Source: Eleginops maclovinus
Taxonomy: Eukaryota; Chordata; Actinopteri; Perciformes; Eleginopidae
DNA length: 64,000 bases
Reading direction: 5' to 3'
Assembly (NCBI RefSeq): GCF_036324505.1
Contig: NC_086352.1
Location: 33,226,358 to 33,290,357, forward strand
In this document: positions 47,724 through 62,700 of the stretch, in pieces
Numbering within the stretch: position 1 is the first letter of the stretch
Layout of the letters: each line of letters begins with the position of its first letter
The notes under the pieces: generated by a model
The model's input: only the letters and a program-made list of their open reading frames with translations
The model's database searches: none
Told to the model about the DNA's origin: nothing
Made by a program: the position numbers and the translations under genes

Positions 47724-50700
47724 CTAGAACTGCTCAGAGAGGAGGTCACACAGTCTCTGAGACACCGACTCCCTGCTGGTCCTCAGCGTCAGGCGGTACA
47801 TCTGCAGGAGAACACGTACAGTTACACAGAGACATTGCCGGGGGGGGGGGGGGGTTCTTTGCCATAGCTGTCTTGATCAGAATTATTACAATGTTTTGTT
47901 TAATACTAAATTCTGATTGGTCAATTTGGACACTCCAGGGGTCTGGTATTTTTTGACCGCTGCTAAGGAGAACAGATTGTTGCCGAGCAGGATCAAGGGA
48001 CTATATGCAGTCATATTAATCAGCACACAGAAGGATGGACAACTTCAGCTGTGGATAATATACATTAGTGTTCTCCATCGGAAAACACCATACTTTTTGA
48101 ATATTCATTTTTATATTTGTGGGGGGCAGGAAGCTTTGGACCCATGATGCACAGTTCTAGTGAGAGGTACGCAGTGGAACAGACTTTTCACTTTTTCGTG
48201 TGATCATTTTAATTCAATATTGTGAGTCACAAGTTGTTGTTTTTTTGTACGTAGCCGTGTAATAAGCGGGATAATGGTCATTAATCGAAAAATGACTTAT
48301 CATTACAGGTTCTCCAAAGGTGGTTATCAACTGTCTTCGCTAACCCAAGCTTTCTTCCTCAGGCTCTGTGCGCAGTCACATAAAAAGGGGGCGCTTGGTG
48401 CGTCATTTCACTCTTTTACTAAACAAAAGGGCTTGTAATAATATTAGAAAATGATTACAGCAGACACCGTGTTTCTCTACATGAGATGGGAAAGCTGTCA
48501 GAAATGTACTGATCGTATAAAATATATTATAATACATCTCGAAATCTTAAAATGTATCTCCAGTTTATTTCAAACATACATGGCTAACCCACTAATGGGT
48601 GACGGTACAAAAATAGGATGAATGTGTGTGTTTGCGTTTACCTCTGCCTGTGGGTTGGGCTCCAGCCTGAGGAGGCAGCCCACCTGAGTGCTCTTGGTGT
48701 GAATGACTCCGGCTCCAACAAAGTTTGCAGGGTTAGGATCCACCCCAGTGAGCAGAGCAACCCCAAAGCCTAAGATCTGAGAGTCACAGAAGAGAAGTAA
48801 AAAAAAAAGGATCATAAAATATCACACTCGCCAACCAGTGAAGGAGTTTACATCCCTGTCTGTCTGTATGTTATAACTGCAAAGATTATCCTACAATACG
48901 ATAATATTATGGTCTGAAAAACACATCACTGTGTAGCACTCCTGTTGGCTAGCACTCTATCATTCTACGTGATAGGATAAGGGACGGGATGCCTCTACGC
49001 GGTTGACCAATCACAACCGAGTGGCTAGCTAACCAATCAGAGCAGACTGGGCTCTGGTTTTAGACAGAGGGTGAAAAGAGATAGTATGAGAAAAGACTTA
49101 AAAAGGTGTGAGGTAAACAGTGGAAATACTGCACTCGTGTTGGAAAGTGATCTACCAGGAATGTGTACTTGCAAGTCTGTGATTGGTCAATGCAGTGGCT
49201 CACTTGGATAACGTCACAGTGCGTTGCAGCAAAAGCTGAGCTGGAGTCCACTACAACGTGGCCTTAATGGACCCTGACTCTGATCTGGATTGAGTTTTAT
49301 ATCCCGGCTGACCAACCCTATCGCCTTACCAGTGTTTCAGAGACGGTCACAAAATGCTCACGTTGATGCACATGGTTAACTATATACAGGTATCTGCAAT
49401 CTTTTTGTCTCTTACTGGAATTTAAAAAAGGCACTTGAGGCCATCTGAGGTTTAAACGTTCACCTGGTTCAGCTGCTATAAATCCAGTAGACCATTAAAT
49501 TATACATTAGATTTCCTCGAGAGGTGAAACAGCTCACATTACAGGCTGTAAAGATGAGTCCTACACCTGTAAAGCAGACTTGGCTCCCTTGAAAGGGGCT
49601 ACAAAAATGTAATCTATTATTATTACACCCCCACACACACAGTTGTTTCATGTACAGTGAAGCACAATCCCATAAAGAAAGGAATTGTGTACCTTGGCGT
49701 TGGTAACGTCTGTGTCCATGGGGTGTTTGGCTTTGAAGATGGTCTGGACCTCTTGCTGAGGACTGAGGAGACAGAGAGAGAAAGAACATAATGACTTATT
49801 GAAGGGTGAAAACTTGATTTAAAGGAATATACCGACAACAAAACGATAGCTTGTTAATCCTTTACTCTGAGGAAAACTTTGTTTGTCACATGACTCACTG
49901 GCAAGATTTTTTCCTGCGTGAAAGCATGCAAGAAAAACTGAATTTTCATTAAGAACTCAAGTTAATGAAGAGTAAGAACCAATTGAAATGTTGTTGATTA
50001 AGATTTTTTTTAAAGGTCCCCTATTATGCTTAATGTACTTTTTGCTGTCTTTTATCCATAACTATGTGTCCCCGGTGTGTAAGGAGACTCACAAAGTGTC
50101 AGAAAATACAACCCTCTCTCTTTTCCTCCTTACCCACATCTCTAAAAATGGGGGTACAAACGAGCTGATCCAGATTTGCTGCCGATATGACGTCATAACT
50201 GAAATGTGGGCTGGCTTTACATTGAACTCCTGGTAACGTCCCGCCCATGTGACACGTTCCAACCTATCGTCCCCCATATACAGTCGAGCTGAATCCCCTC
50301 CGCAGCACCTCTGTGTGTGTGTATTCAGCAGGAAGTCTGCAGGAGGGACTTAGAGTTGTTGTTTATATAATACATATAATGTCTCTGTTCAAGTGGTAAA
50401 CACTGAGAAGTGTTTCAGAGATAATGCTGGATGTGGTTTGGAACATAATATGGCGTTTAATCACGGCAGTGTCTAGCTGAGTTTCTCTCGGTAGAAACTT
50501 CTCTTCAGAGGAGAGATCATGACGCTCCAAAGGGGCGTGGCCAGCAGCAGCTAGTTCATTTAAAGCAACAGTCACAGAATCAGCACTTCAGGAGCAGGGC
50601 TGAAATAGAGGGGGATGAGGCATGCTACAATGGGGGATCTGTTTGGTATTTTGAGCAAAACACTTCACAGATAAGTTTTGTAGAGATATTGCCCTACAAT

Positions 50701-53700
50701 ATATTGTTCAAATATAGCATGACAGGAGACCTTTAACATATTATGTACAAGTTATTTAACCTCAAACTTAGGAGAACAGTCAGTAGCAGCTAAAGATAAA
50801 CAGCTACATGTGTGTTGCACAATGCTGGGCCTGGATAATCCAGGGGTTTTATCATCCTTGAACCAGATCTAATATAGAACTGGCCATCTGAACCTTTTTA
50901 TTACTCAATATGAGTGACATTTGTTATTACTACAATTATTTCTTTGATGAATTAATCAATTATTTGGTCCATAATACATACAAAAAATCCCATTCCCCAA
51001 AGCCAAAGTAAACATATTCAAGTTGCTTGTTTGAGATGAAACCCAGAGATATTCTTGACATATTTAGCTGTATGGAAGGTAAACGCAGCAGCGTGTGTCG
51101 TCAGGGATAGATCCAACTTGTATTGCATTCGTAATCGCAATATGAGAACGTGATTAACATAATATGTTTATGAATGGACTAACGTTCCACTCGCGTCTGA
51201 CAGGCCATGTGCAATTTACTGCTGAGCCGACAACTTTAAGGAGGTCAGATTTAATGAGAGGAGGGGTGGGGTTCTGCATGGCGGGAGACGATGAGTTTGT
51301 CAACTACAAATAGTCTTTAGAGGTGACAAAGCTAGACATATCACAGTGAGTTTCAAAGAAAGCGTGTTAACACTGCAGGATAAAGGTCAGGAGAAGCTGC
51401 TGAGTTATTTTGCCACCTAGTGGTAAAATGTGGAACAACGGTCAGATGTTTGGCTTAATATCAAATCAGTTGCACTTTTTTTATTGCATTATCAGACACA
51501 TGCTGAAATGAACCATGGGATGGTTTTGATGATGTAATGACAGCCTTACACTCCGAGCTGCTTCCAGCGTTGGAAGAAGTCTTGTGACGTCATCTCCGTG
51601 GGCTGGAAAAACTTGTTGAGCATCACAGGGAGTTTCACACCAATGTTCTGAAGAGTTCCCCCATATCTACACCCACCACACACACACACAACACACACAA
51701 CACACACAACAACACACACCAGTCAGGAAGGAGCACACGGAGGAACTTGAGGAACAACAGTTTGATTCAGACACCGACCTGAACTGGACGCTAAGTACCG
51801 GCGCGTCTGAGAAGTCTGTCACACATTCGATGTTGAGGATCTGCTGGAGCTGAGCCCCCCCTTCTACTGTGGGGTCCACTGGCTTAGTGTGAATGTTCAC
51901 CTGTGGAGCTCACGGTCAAGGACTCCACAGATACTTCAAAGTCACTGGCATACATAAAAGAAACACCCATTCACATTGTCACTTTAGTTTTGTTGTAGTC
52001 TCAAATTTGTTTTTCTTGACAGTTTGAGCGGTATGCAGAAAGTCCTTGAGAATTTTAGAGTTAATTTGTTATATTTGAGCAGCATAAAATAACTTAAATA
52101 TTTGTGTTAGTGTATGCTACATTGAGAATACTTTCACGTCTTTGCTTGCCATGTGACATCTAAACAGTCTAGGTTTCAGAAAGGGAGCTCTCAGCCTTCT
52201 ATGCTCTCAAACATATCCACCAGACACCATCGAGTAAAGGACAACTCTTATAAAGCAGTACCCAGGAGTTGCTGGTATAGTGTGCTCCTAATCAGTTAGC
52301 TTGTTTGTGTTATTGGGACTTTGTTGAGTCCAAACAGATCCCGTCTGACAGCAGAGAAATATTCTTAATATAGCTTACACTTAATAACAAGGTTTTAGAG
52401 TGGACAGTGCATTGCTTTGGGACCACTGCCATTAGGTGGTTGTAATACACCGACCATGGACAACCTCATATAACCCCAAAGAAACGATCCCTTTGAGGAC
52501 ACTGTAAGAAGAGGTGGGAGCAGTGGAAGGATATGAGTCTTGAGCGTGTCGCTACTGGTCACTGATGAGGAGAAGCTGAGGAACTGGGAGGATGTCTTGT
52601 TGCCGTAGAACACGTACATGCGCCCTGTGGGAGGATAGAAGGTAAACTATCTACACTATGCACTACATTTCAAAGACATGTGATTACTGGTCCTATTCCA
52701 TGTATGATTTTCTTCATCTCTAATGCTTCCAAAAGACGAGATTAGAACAGATGCAGAACTCATGCACATACAAATAGATACTGTTAACTAATATCTGCTT
52801 ACCGAGGTTCTGCCTGTACTCAGACTTCAGTCCAATCTGCAGCAGCTGGTTCTCAAATATAACGCCGTTGTTCTTACAAACAAACCTGGAATTTAAAAAT
52901 GGTAAAGAATGAATTATTATAGTACAAAAAAGACCTTAGAGAACATATTTTTAAAAAGAAAATATTTGCAAGGTTGGCACTTTGTCAACCCGTATGCTGA
53001 GTGAGTGTCAAAATGTAACGCTAGCAGATGATTTCAGCTCAATTGTAAGAAGATAATAAAAAAGTGCCAAAAATAAATCACTAAAAGTTGCAGACTTTTC
53101 AAATATCTACATATAGAATCAGAAATCTTGTATTTGTCCGAAAGCAGGGAAGTGTAAATAGTTTCAGCAAAGGGACATTGCAGATAAAATAGTCTGAGAT
53201 ATGATGAGTAGACTAACATAACCAACACAGAGCATGTTATGAAATAAAGTTAAACATCTTCTATAGTTAAAAAACAAAAGTAGCAGGACTTTGAAAAGTG
53301 AGTAGACGTATAACAGTTATCAGGTAGCAGGCAGTAATAGAACGATGAATAAGATACAATAGTATATTAAGCCTATGGTACACACTAGGTGAGCGAGGGT
53401 TTAGCAGGCAAAGTGCCTCTAATAACATCAAATACTCAGTTGCATTATGGGAAATGCAAGATTCAGAACAAGAAAAAATACTGGCAGGATACCTCAGCGT
53501 CTGTGTTTGGATGTTCTTATTTCAATCTGTTTCTTAGTCTCACACTAAATCATTTTGATATTCTAAGAATGTTACAGATTAATCTGCGCTCTCTGCTACT
53601 TTCATTTACCAATGCAGCACAGCCTCACCTGGAGAAGTGTTCCTCACACACATCGGTGGCTGCAGGGGTGGTGGTGGTGGTGGTGGGTGCGGGGGTGGAG

Positions 53701-56700
53701 AGGTCTGACATGACGTCCACCAACAGACTGGCTCCGGCTGCAGGGCTGGAGTTCAAATTCAGCAGGTCTGTGAACGGGTGGCTGGGGGCCTGGCAGGGAC
53801 ACACCAGCAAACACTCACTGTTACACACACTTTACACATCAACACAATGAAGGGTAGAGATGTTTTACAAAAAAGTAATTAACCATGCGGGCCACAATGC
53901 CAGGCTAAATACAACTCTAAAATAATGTATTTACTCTGTGATTTCTAAAGCTGAAACATTTAAGTGGAACTGAAGCTTAATTCCTTTCTATAAAGGAATT
54001 ATAACATTTATTGACCAAATATATATATTTTGGCATTTGCCATTTTATTTGCTTATTTCAGCATTATATGTATCTATTTTTTGTTTCTTTTGTATATTTA
54101 AGTTTGGTGTAAAAACATCATTTTAACGCTAAATCGTTTTAAAATACATTTTCTTTGTATTATCGTTATATTCTTGACCTTCTCTTACGACTTGTTTTCT
54201 TCGATTGTGTATGTTTGCACCACCAAAGCAAAGTCCTTTTATGAGTAAACGAACCTGGCAATAATCATATTCTGATTCTGCCTGAACATTTTTAATTTCA
54301 GACAATTATTTGAATGCTGTGCAGCTCCTTTTTGTCCTGTCTTTGCTACGTTTAAAGCCTGTTTGTGTGCACAACTGCAGATAAATATGGGGCTGCACTA
54401 ATATTACTAGCATTATACTATTTAGTCAAAGTTCCCCTTATTCTCGTCACCTCCCACCTTGTCCTCCCATCTCTCTGTGTGTGTGTCTCTCTGTTAAACA
54501 CTAACAAATATTGGATTACACACGCTGAAATGTTCCATATAATCTGATAAATAAATAAATAAAATTGACACAAGGCTAAATTACTAAAATAGAAAACTGT
54601 CAACCAAAACTAGAATGAAATGGATCAAAATGTGACCAAAAGTAATTAAAGCATTCTGATCTAAACAGTAAGACTAAACCAAACACCGGATTACAGTGAA
54701 CCTGCCCAGTAGTGTGAGCCCCTTCAGTAAGCTCTGATGTAATGCCTATCTGTGCTACGTAATAATTCGAGCTGTCTGTATACCATGTTCCCAGCAGAGA
54801 GGATTGTGGGACTATAGGAGGCAGGGCGGGGTCTGTTGGTAGGAAGCAGGTCTGCCATCAGAGAAGGAGGAGAAGACTGATGGAGAACGAAAAGATAGAG
54901 AAGAGCAGATAGAAGGGTGAAGAGGGGAAGAAAGAGAGAAGTGCAGTTGAAGATCAAGGAAATGCTTATAGTAGAACAAAGGTAGAGTGAAGGCAAAGCA
55001 GTAAAAGCAACACGATACACGCAGTGTTAGTTTTCTACTAAACTTTTTCCTGGATGGGTTTGCATTAAAGACATATTTGGTTAAACTATTACAGCCAGCT
55101 GTGCAGTACCTTGTTGGTTGGCTCCGTGTTCTCGCTGTGCTCCGTGTTGCCGTTGACATTCCAGCGGGCCTCGTCGATGTCGGGCACCTTGCTGGGGCCT
55201 TTCTTCTTCTTCAGCTTGGCCAGGATAGAGGACTCTCTCTCTGGGAACGGCGGCATCTCCTCTAACACTGTGGCCTGTGGAGGGACAGAGACAGTGAGGA
55301 CTGGGACACACACATACAGCTGCCCCTCTGTTCTACCAGCAGAAATGATTATTTATTTATTCCACACTTGGCAGTTCTTTTAAAACAAAACATGTGCACT
55401 TTACAGCAATTGTATAGCACATGGTGGAAAGGAGCAGGGAGAAGAAAATCTTATTTTACCTGCCCCTTCTTAAAAAAATGAATAAAAAATGAAATAACCA
55501 TAAGAAGAAAAGTAAAATAAAACAGGGATATTCTGTCAGTCACAGTTACTCACAAAGACCTACAGAAAAAACCAGAACGCAATCAAAAGTCTACTTTATA
55601 TTGTCTGATTACTTTTTCTTTATACATTTTCTTAAACTTGTTAATACCGCCCTTTAAATCGTTCATCAAACAACTCCATCTTTTTAAGCCAACTACAGAC
55701 ACACATCTGCTTTAAAGTAGTACGTGCAAACTGAAACTTAAAATGACATTTTATTAATAATACGACCAAAAAATAAAGCACATGTCAACACTATTTTAAA
55801 TGCTGTTTCTTTTTAAATGTTATTAATAATATCATTATTATTAGAAATCGGGGATAATCACATTAAATCTTGCATATGACACCAAAGGAGTGGCCTGTTG
55901 CACATAAAGAGCAAAGATAATACAAAATAAAACATTGTTGTTCTGGACCGCCAATGTCTTTAATAACGCTGACGGTTTCTACCGGTCCTTTGAAAGCTTG
56001 ATACTGACTGATAGAGTTTGGTGTGATCAGTATTTTTTTCCCCCTCACCAGGATGTCGGTGCTGGCGATGCAGCTGAGCCTCAGGTACTCGATGGCTCTC
56101 TGCTGCAGCTCCACGTCAGCGTTGCGCAGCTGGCTGTCTGAGCGCAGCACGTCCTGGATCGTGGGCTTCACCTCTGGAAACAGATTGATGAACTTGATGT
56201 AGGCGGAAAGCAGCAGGGCCCGGGTGGGCACGGAGCACAGGTGGAATTTAGAGTGGAGCAGGTTGAACTGGACCAGAGGGCTGAGGGAGGAGGACATTCA
56301 GGTCAGATTGAGACTCTTCACAAAACTAACTCAATAAGTCCCTTAAATTAAAGCAGTACATTAAACTGCTTCTGCTCATTACCTATGGAAAACACAGCAA
56401 CATGATTCATTTAGTCTAAGTTCACCAAAATTACAAACACATTTGATCACTCGCATCTAGCTGTGCAGATAAGTGTTTTTTCAGTCAAACTATTTTTTAA
56501 AGAAAAAATAGTCCAGGTGAAAACTTTGAGAGAAATAGGGACCATTTTCTGAAAGAGACACAGCTGTTGAATTTATTTAAATACAGTTGGAATCAAATAT
56601 CTCAAAATCTGGATGCAGTTTACCTGGAGCGGGGGTCACCAGCAATAAGGTTTCCAAACTCTCCCAGGATATAACCCCCCACTTTCACCAGGTTCTCGTG

Positions 56701-59700
56701 GCAGGCTGGAGCTTGCAGTGCCTACACGTGGTCACAAAGCAACATTGGGTTAGAATACAATCTATACATGATATCTACTGAAGTCAGATTGGGAATGGAT
56801 GAGGTGTTGATCAGCTAGCTACTATGTCAGTGTGGGTCTCACATCATCCAGACACAAGATTCAATCCCTCCCTGGTTTCACAACAAGGTGAACTCTTTGG
56901 ATTGTCAGTGGTAAAACTTGATTTAATCAACAATATTTGGTTCTTTTCTGGCTTTTTTTGGTAATGTTTCACTTTAGTTTCACAGTGCATTCTCAGTGTA
57001 TAGCTAGTTATCATTTGTAAAATTACTTTCTGTATAACTTTATTGGAAAAAATACATTACATCTTTACTTTGCAGGCTTCCTGTTATTATCTGTAATGAG
57101 TCACTCGTTTCTTGTGTGGTTTAAGAGTTCAAACAGCGCACTAAGGCAGTGGTTCCCAACCGGTGTGCCGTGGGCACTGTCCAGGTGTGCCGTAGAATCT
57201 TTTGTTTTAGGCCTATGTTCCAAATGTTTTTGCTCACTTAGTAAACTTCACTTCAAATTAACTTTATTTTATTGCTCGTACAATGGAGTTGATAAGCTAA
57301 TAAACGGTATATATTGCTCAGATTTAGAAATATTAAATTGAATATAGCCTCATAAGGACTGCTTAAATTCTCATGACTTATGTCAGCCGTCATTGTTTCC
57401 GGCATGCAGAGCAGCTTTTTATCCTCGCGCCAAAACACTACAAGATGGATCGTTGTATAGTGACAACAAATAAAGAAGCACCCCAGCCCTCAACACAGGC
57501 AGGGATGGCAGAACATGATGGAACAGCAGTGCAAAAGAAGTCTAAAAGCAGACAGTACAGCGAATGCTGACTGCCCAGCAGTCCGTTTAATCCTCTCTCA
57601 TTATTATCAGCCACTATTTTAAACAGCAGAGCTCAGGATGAACTCGCAGAGCTATTTATGGACCGTTCCCTGAAACTGAAGCTCGGTGAACTACATCTGG
57701 ATATCTTTTAGCTGCTTGTGGGACACGAGTATGCATCCCTCTCAGAGAGTGCCATTAACGTGCTTGTACAGTTTCCTACCTCCTACTTGTGCGATCTGGC
57801 GTTTTTCCTCACTCGCATATGTCAAAAACAAGACCCGCCCCGGCTGTCAGGGGAACAGGACCTCCGCGTTGCGTTGTCCCCTCTCCCCCTGCGCATAGAG
57901 AGACTCTGCTCATGTGCATAACATAGCTTTATTTTGTTTTGCTGTTTGAACGGGTTATTCTGTCATAATTATTATGAAGTTATTATTTATTTTGAGATAG
58001 GCCTACCTCTTTTGAAATCCAAATGTAAAATAATAACTCATGGAATCTTTGTTTTTACAGGCCTACTATTTTCAGCCAAAACTAGAGAGCCTACTGTACG
58101 CCGGTTTATAATATTTCATGCATCACACTAAGAAACGTGTTGACGTTTTTAGTCTGGTTCTTGTTATTATAGGATGGATTATATGGTTTTTAGGATGACT
58201 TATATTTGATTATTTGTTCTATAAAATGTTTTATTAAATTAAATACATATTTGAAAACTTATGTGTGGTGTATCTATTGTTTTTAGTTTAAGCTCTGAAG
58301 TGGTTTTTAAATGTACGAAAAGTTGGTGTGCCTTGGGGTCGAGAAATATTTTCAGGGGTGCCTTGGTAATTAAAGGTTGGGAACCACTGCACTAAGGGGT
58401 ACAAGTGGCAGCTACTGCATCTAGAGCAACACAGATTTAGGACATCCATAGCTGCTGAACTGTAAATTAACCCAAAAGACCAGTTAATTGCTGAAATTGG
58501 AATGTTGTAGCCAGTTCCCACTTAGTCCCGATTTACTCCTCTTGACGTCCACATGAACAGTGGCCTTAACACACATGATTCTTTCTGATCACTCTTAAGA
58601 GGAAGATGCTGAGTGTGATGGCAGATATGTTCAGGCCCACCTCAAAGACGGTCTTTGCGGCGTATCCTTGGACATCGTCTTGGTTAATGACAATCTGGAT
58701 GACTCGGTACCACACCTCCTCGCTGACGTGGTCCCCTGCGATGCGGATGAGGTTCAGAATGGTATCCACGTACCAAGTGTAGTCCACAGCGTATTTCTCT
58801 GCCAGGATAGCCACCTTGAGCACCTGAGGTAGAAAAGCACGTGGGTCAGGGAGAGAGGCACACACAGAGGAAGTAAATGATGGACAGGCCGGCACTGATG
58901 ACCCACTATCTCCTCTCGGATGGAGTAGTCGGCGTTCTCCAGGTAGCTCAGCATCTCCGCCACGATCTGCTTGGAGTTGCTGCGGTCACACATGGCGTAG
59001 AGCAGATCCACGGCTCGCTGGCGCACACTCACATCTCGCTCAGTCTGTGAACAAATCAAATGTGTATCAACTGTACATGTGAAGAACATGTATTTCATGA
59101 CAGTATTGAGTTTCCAATTATTTCTACAACTCTTATTTTTCTTTGATAGAAGTTTGGTTGCTTTATGAAGTTATTATTGTTCTTCTGAAAATGTGATCAA
59201 ATCTGCTGGGTCAAAAATATACATACAGTAATGCTAATATTTGGTTACATGACTCTCGGTCATTTTCACCTCAATTAGGCTTCTGGCAAGCTTCTGGATG
59301 AATCTTTGACCACTCCTCTTGACAGAATCAGTGCAGGTCTGCTAAATGTGTTGGCTTTCTGACATGGACTTGTTTCTTCAGCAGTCCACATGTTCTGGAT
59401 GGGGTTTAACTCAGGACTTCGGGAAGTCATTCTAAAACCTGAAATCTGGCCTGATTTACCCAGTCCTACACCATTTTTGATGTGTGTCTGTAGTCTTTGT
59501 CCTGTTGGAACAGCCAACTGAGCCCAAGACCCAACCTTCTAGCTGAAGATTTTGGGTTCTCCTGAAGAATTTGTAGCTAACCCTCCTTCTTCATTATTCC
59601 ATTTACTTTCTGTAAAGCACTAGCTCCATTCGCAGCAAAAAATGCCCAGAGCATAATACTACCACCACCATACTTGATCCAGATATTTGAATTGTTGGCA

Positions 59701-62700
59701 AACAAAACCATAATCGGGATTAAAATAATTCATACATGAATCCAGAAAGAAATTGGCAGTTTGTTTGATTAAGAAAATGATTGTCAGCTGGAGTCCTGCT
59801 TTATAAGAACCTCTAGTGAATATGTCTCTAATAAAAATAAATGTCCATATCAGACAGCTCATGGATTGCCATATCACAGATTTTCCTCTTAGAACAAAAT
59901 ACCAATCAACATGTGTTAAAAGTACAACTATCAATTAATAGATCCTAAAAATGCATAACAATTCCAGACTTTATGGCCCAACACTGGTCAAATGGTTTAA
60001 CAAACCCCAAATATAAAAACATTCATTTCCACCTCAGAGCTAATCAAAGCACCCAGCTGATGAAGCCTCACCTTCAGAGCGTTGATCACAGTATCTATGT
60101 GCGTTTTCACCGCCTCGTGAGAGAACTCGGAGCTGGCCAGCGTGCACATGCTCTCCAGAGCCAGGTAGCGCAGGTTGGTTTCCCTGTGCTGCAGAAACTG
60201 GCCCAGCTGGTTGCAGGCTCGTACCAACAGGGTGGGCTCACTGAGGGACCAGAACAGACATTTCAACATCTAAGACCCCACATTGGTGAGCAATTATGTC
60301 AAACAAATATAGAGTAGCCTAAATGTGAAGATAAAAAGGCAAGGGCGGGAAATCTTGTCTTTCTTGTATTAGCAGGGATAAGTTCTCAAGATCTCAATGT
60401 CATAAAATGTTTGTTTTTTAAACAGAATGTGTTTTTTTAGCGCCTTTCTGCAAAATAACAGATGGATACAGGACCAAATCCAACATGATTTACTGAAAGT
60501 CTACCTGGTGACCCAATGTTAAAATCCTAGAGAAATGAACCAGAGTTTCCTGATGGGTATGACCAACCTGTCGTGGTGGATGATGAGGGAGATGGCTTCG
60601 AACAGAACAGCATTCTTTGCGTTGGAGTGCTGGACCTTCTTGGACTTGGGGGGCTCCTGGGCTTTGTTGAGGATGGTTTCCAGACACTCTGTCAGGCGGC
60701 TCCGCAGCGCTGCATCCTCTGCAACAACAGACACTGTGTTCTGAACAACTCCAAGCCGCCACAACAAATCAGTGTTACTTTTCGAAGACTGGTTGCATCT
60801 CACTATTTATTTCATTTAATAGTTATGAGCGAACAAACAGTATTTAATTGTACTTCACTGTACAATATTTAATATTTAATCTTACATCCTGTTATTGTAT
60901 ATTTAACTCTGTTTACATGCACATAGAATCCTGCCTTACTTGATCACTCCCAACATTCCATGCATACTTAAACTTATTGTGTTTATTTACTTTTCTGACA
61001 TGTATAAACTTCATCTGCACTACTACTAGACTGGTCTAATAATACATGCACTATTTCAGACCAATTTAAACCACTCTGTTTCATTTGCACTATTTTTTTT
61101 TAAATTATCTTTATTTTATTTTTGTCTTATGTCCTTTCATAATATGCTGAATTGTTGGAGGAGCTCGGGATCTAAGATTTTCAATGCCATAACTACACTG
61201 TAGTTGTTGTGCATCTGACAATAAAAACACTTGAACCTTTAACCTTGAAGACCGACATGTAGCTGGGAATCAAAGCAAGGTTTTTTCACCTCAATATCCA
61301 AAACAGTAAGATAAGTCGATTTATTTTTAATAAATCTCATAGCAATCTTTTTTATGCTATTTCCTCTGGTGCCATCTAGTGTCAGAAATCCATTAATGCA
61401 ACTATTATTATTCGGTTTTTTATTTGTATGGACATTATATTCATTTAAGACAGTGTCCAAACTTTTTTGTAACTGGGGGCCACATACAGAAAAGCATATG
61501 AAGGGCTGGGTCCCTTACTAGAGGTGACGTATCATGCCACATAAGTTTAGTTATAAGGTAGCAAAATCACTCAAATGTAAGTAAATGATGGTTGATAGTT
61601 GAATATGCTCACAGCTCTCCGTAGGGTTTCATTTATTGTGTTACAAAAAGTGTTTTCACCTCAACCCTTAAAACAGAAACCTCAGACTGCCTATAATAAA
61701 GGGGAAATACGAAGGTTATATTTCAAGCTTGTTTTGTAAATAACTTATTGATCAACTAAGATTTGTGAGAAAATGTTTTCAACTTTAAGGGGCTGAATTT
61801 ATTTGATTATTTATTTGGATATAAACACATCAATACTATTGTGTAATATATTTTTACATATATTTAAGAAGAACATTATAAGTGAAGCGCAAGTTTCAGG
61901 TGTGGGCCATATTCCATTATACTTTTAGAATTAGCTGAGGGATGTAGTTTGGACCCCCCTGATTTGAAAGATTGCAATTTTTGAAAACACAACAGGAATA
62001 AAAACCTCCATAAATACTGCATCCATTACAGTGGAAGGAAGACAGCTGATCAACATTCAAGCAGATGTACTTATTTCTTTCCTTTCTGATTGTCAGATGA
62101 GAAGATCCTTATCAACCGAAGACACAGCACATCTTAATTAAAAGCCACACAGGCCTACATGTTATTTGCCTGGATGAAGTCCTTCTTTATATAGCCTTCC
62201 GATCAGCTTTTCTCAGGCTGAATCATAAGCACAGATAATATTTGATCGGAATGTCTCCCATTTGCCCGTGGCATTGAAATAGTCCCAGACCAATGCCCGG
62301 GACTATTTATTTTTTTAAATGGTGTGGCTCTTGTCTTAGGAGAAAAAAACTGTGCCTAACTACACCTCTTAAGCAGCAGCAGAATTTTGGCTTCTCATTC
62401 AACGGATTAGCAATAAGGCATTAATTGTTTGTAATGACTACATTTACTATCAACGTTTGATCTTCCACTTATATTATTTAAAGGTCTCCCATTATGCTTT
62501 ATTTGAACAACATATTGTTGTTATGACGTTATAACCGAAGGAAATCTGGATCAGCTCGTTTGTACCCCCGTTTTTAGAGATGTGGGTGAAGAGGAAAAGA
62601 GAGAGGGTTGTATTTTCTGACACTTTGTGAGTCTCCTTACACACTGGGGACACATATTTATGTATAAAAGACATCAACAAGTGCAGTTTGCAAAATAGGG

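Noticed and set aside
51779..51900. GT-AG splicing of the exon with acceptor CCACAG/GTGAAC
   Set aside because: No GT donor in the preceding exon gives a phase-compatible join; the AT-AC solution with a U12 branch site fits exactly.
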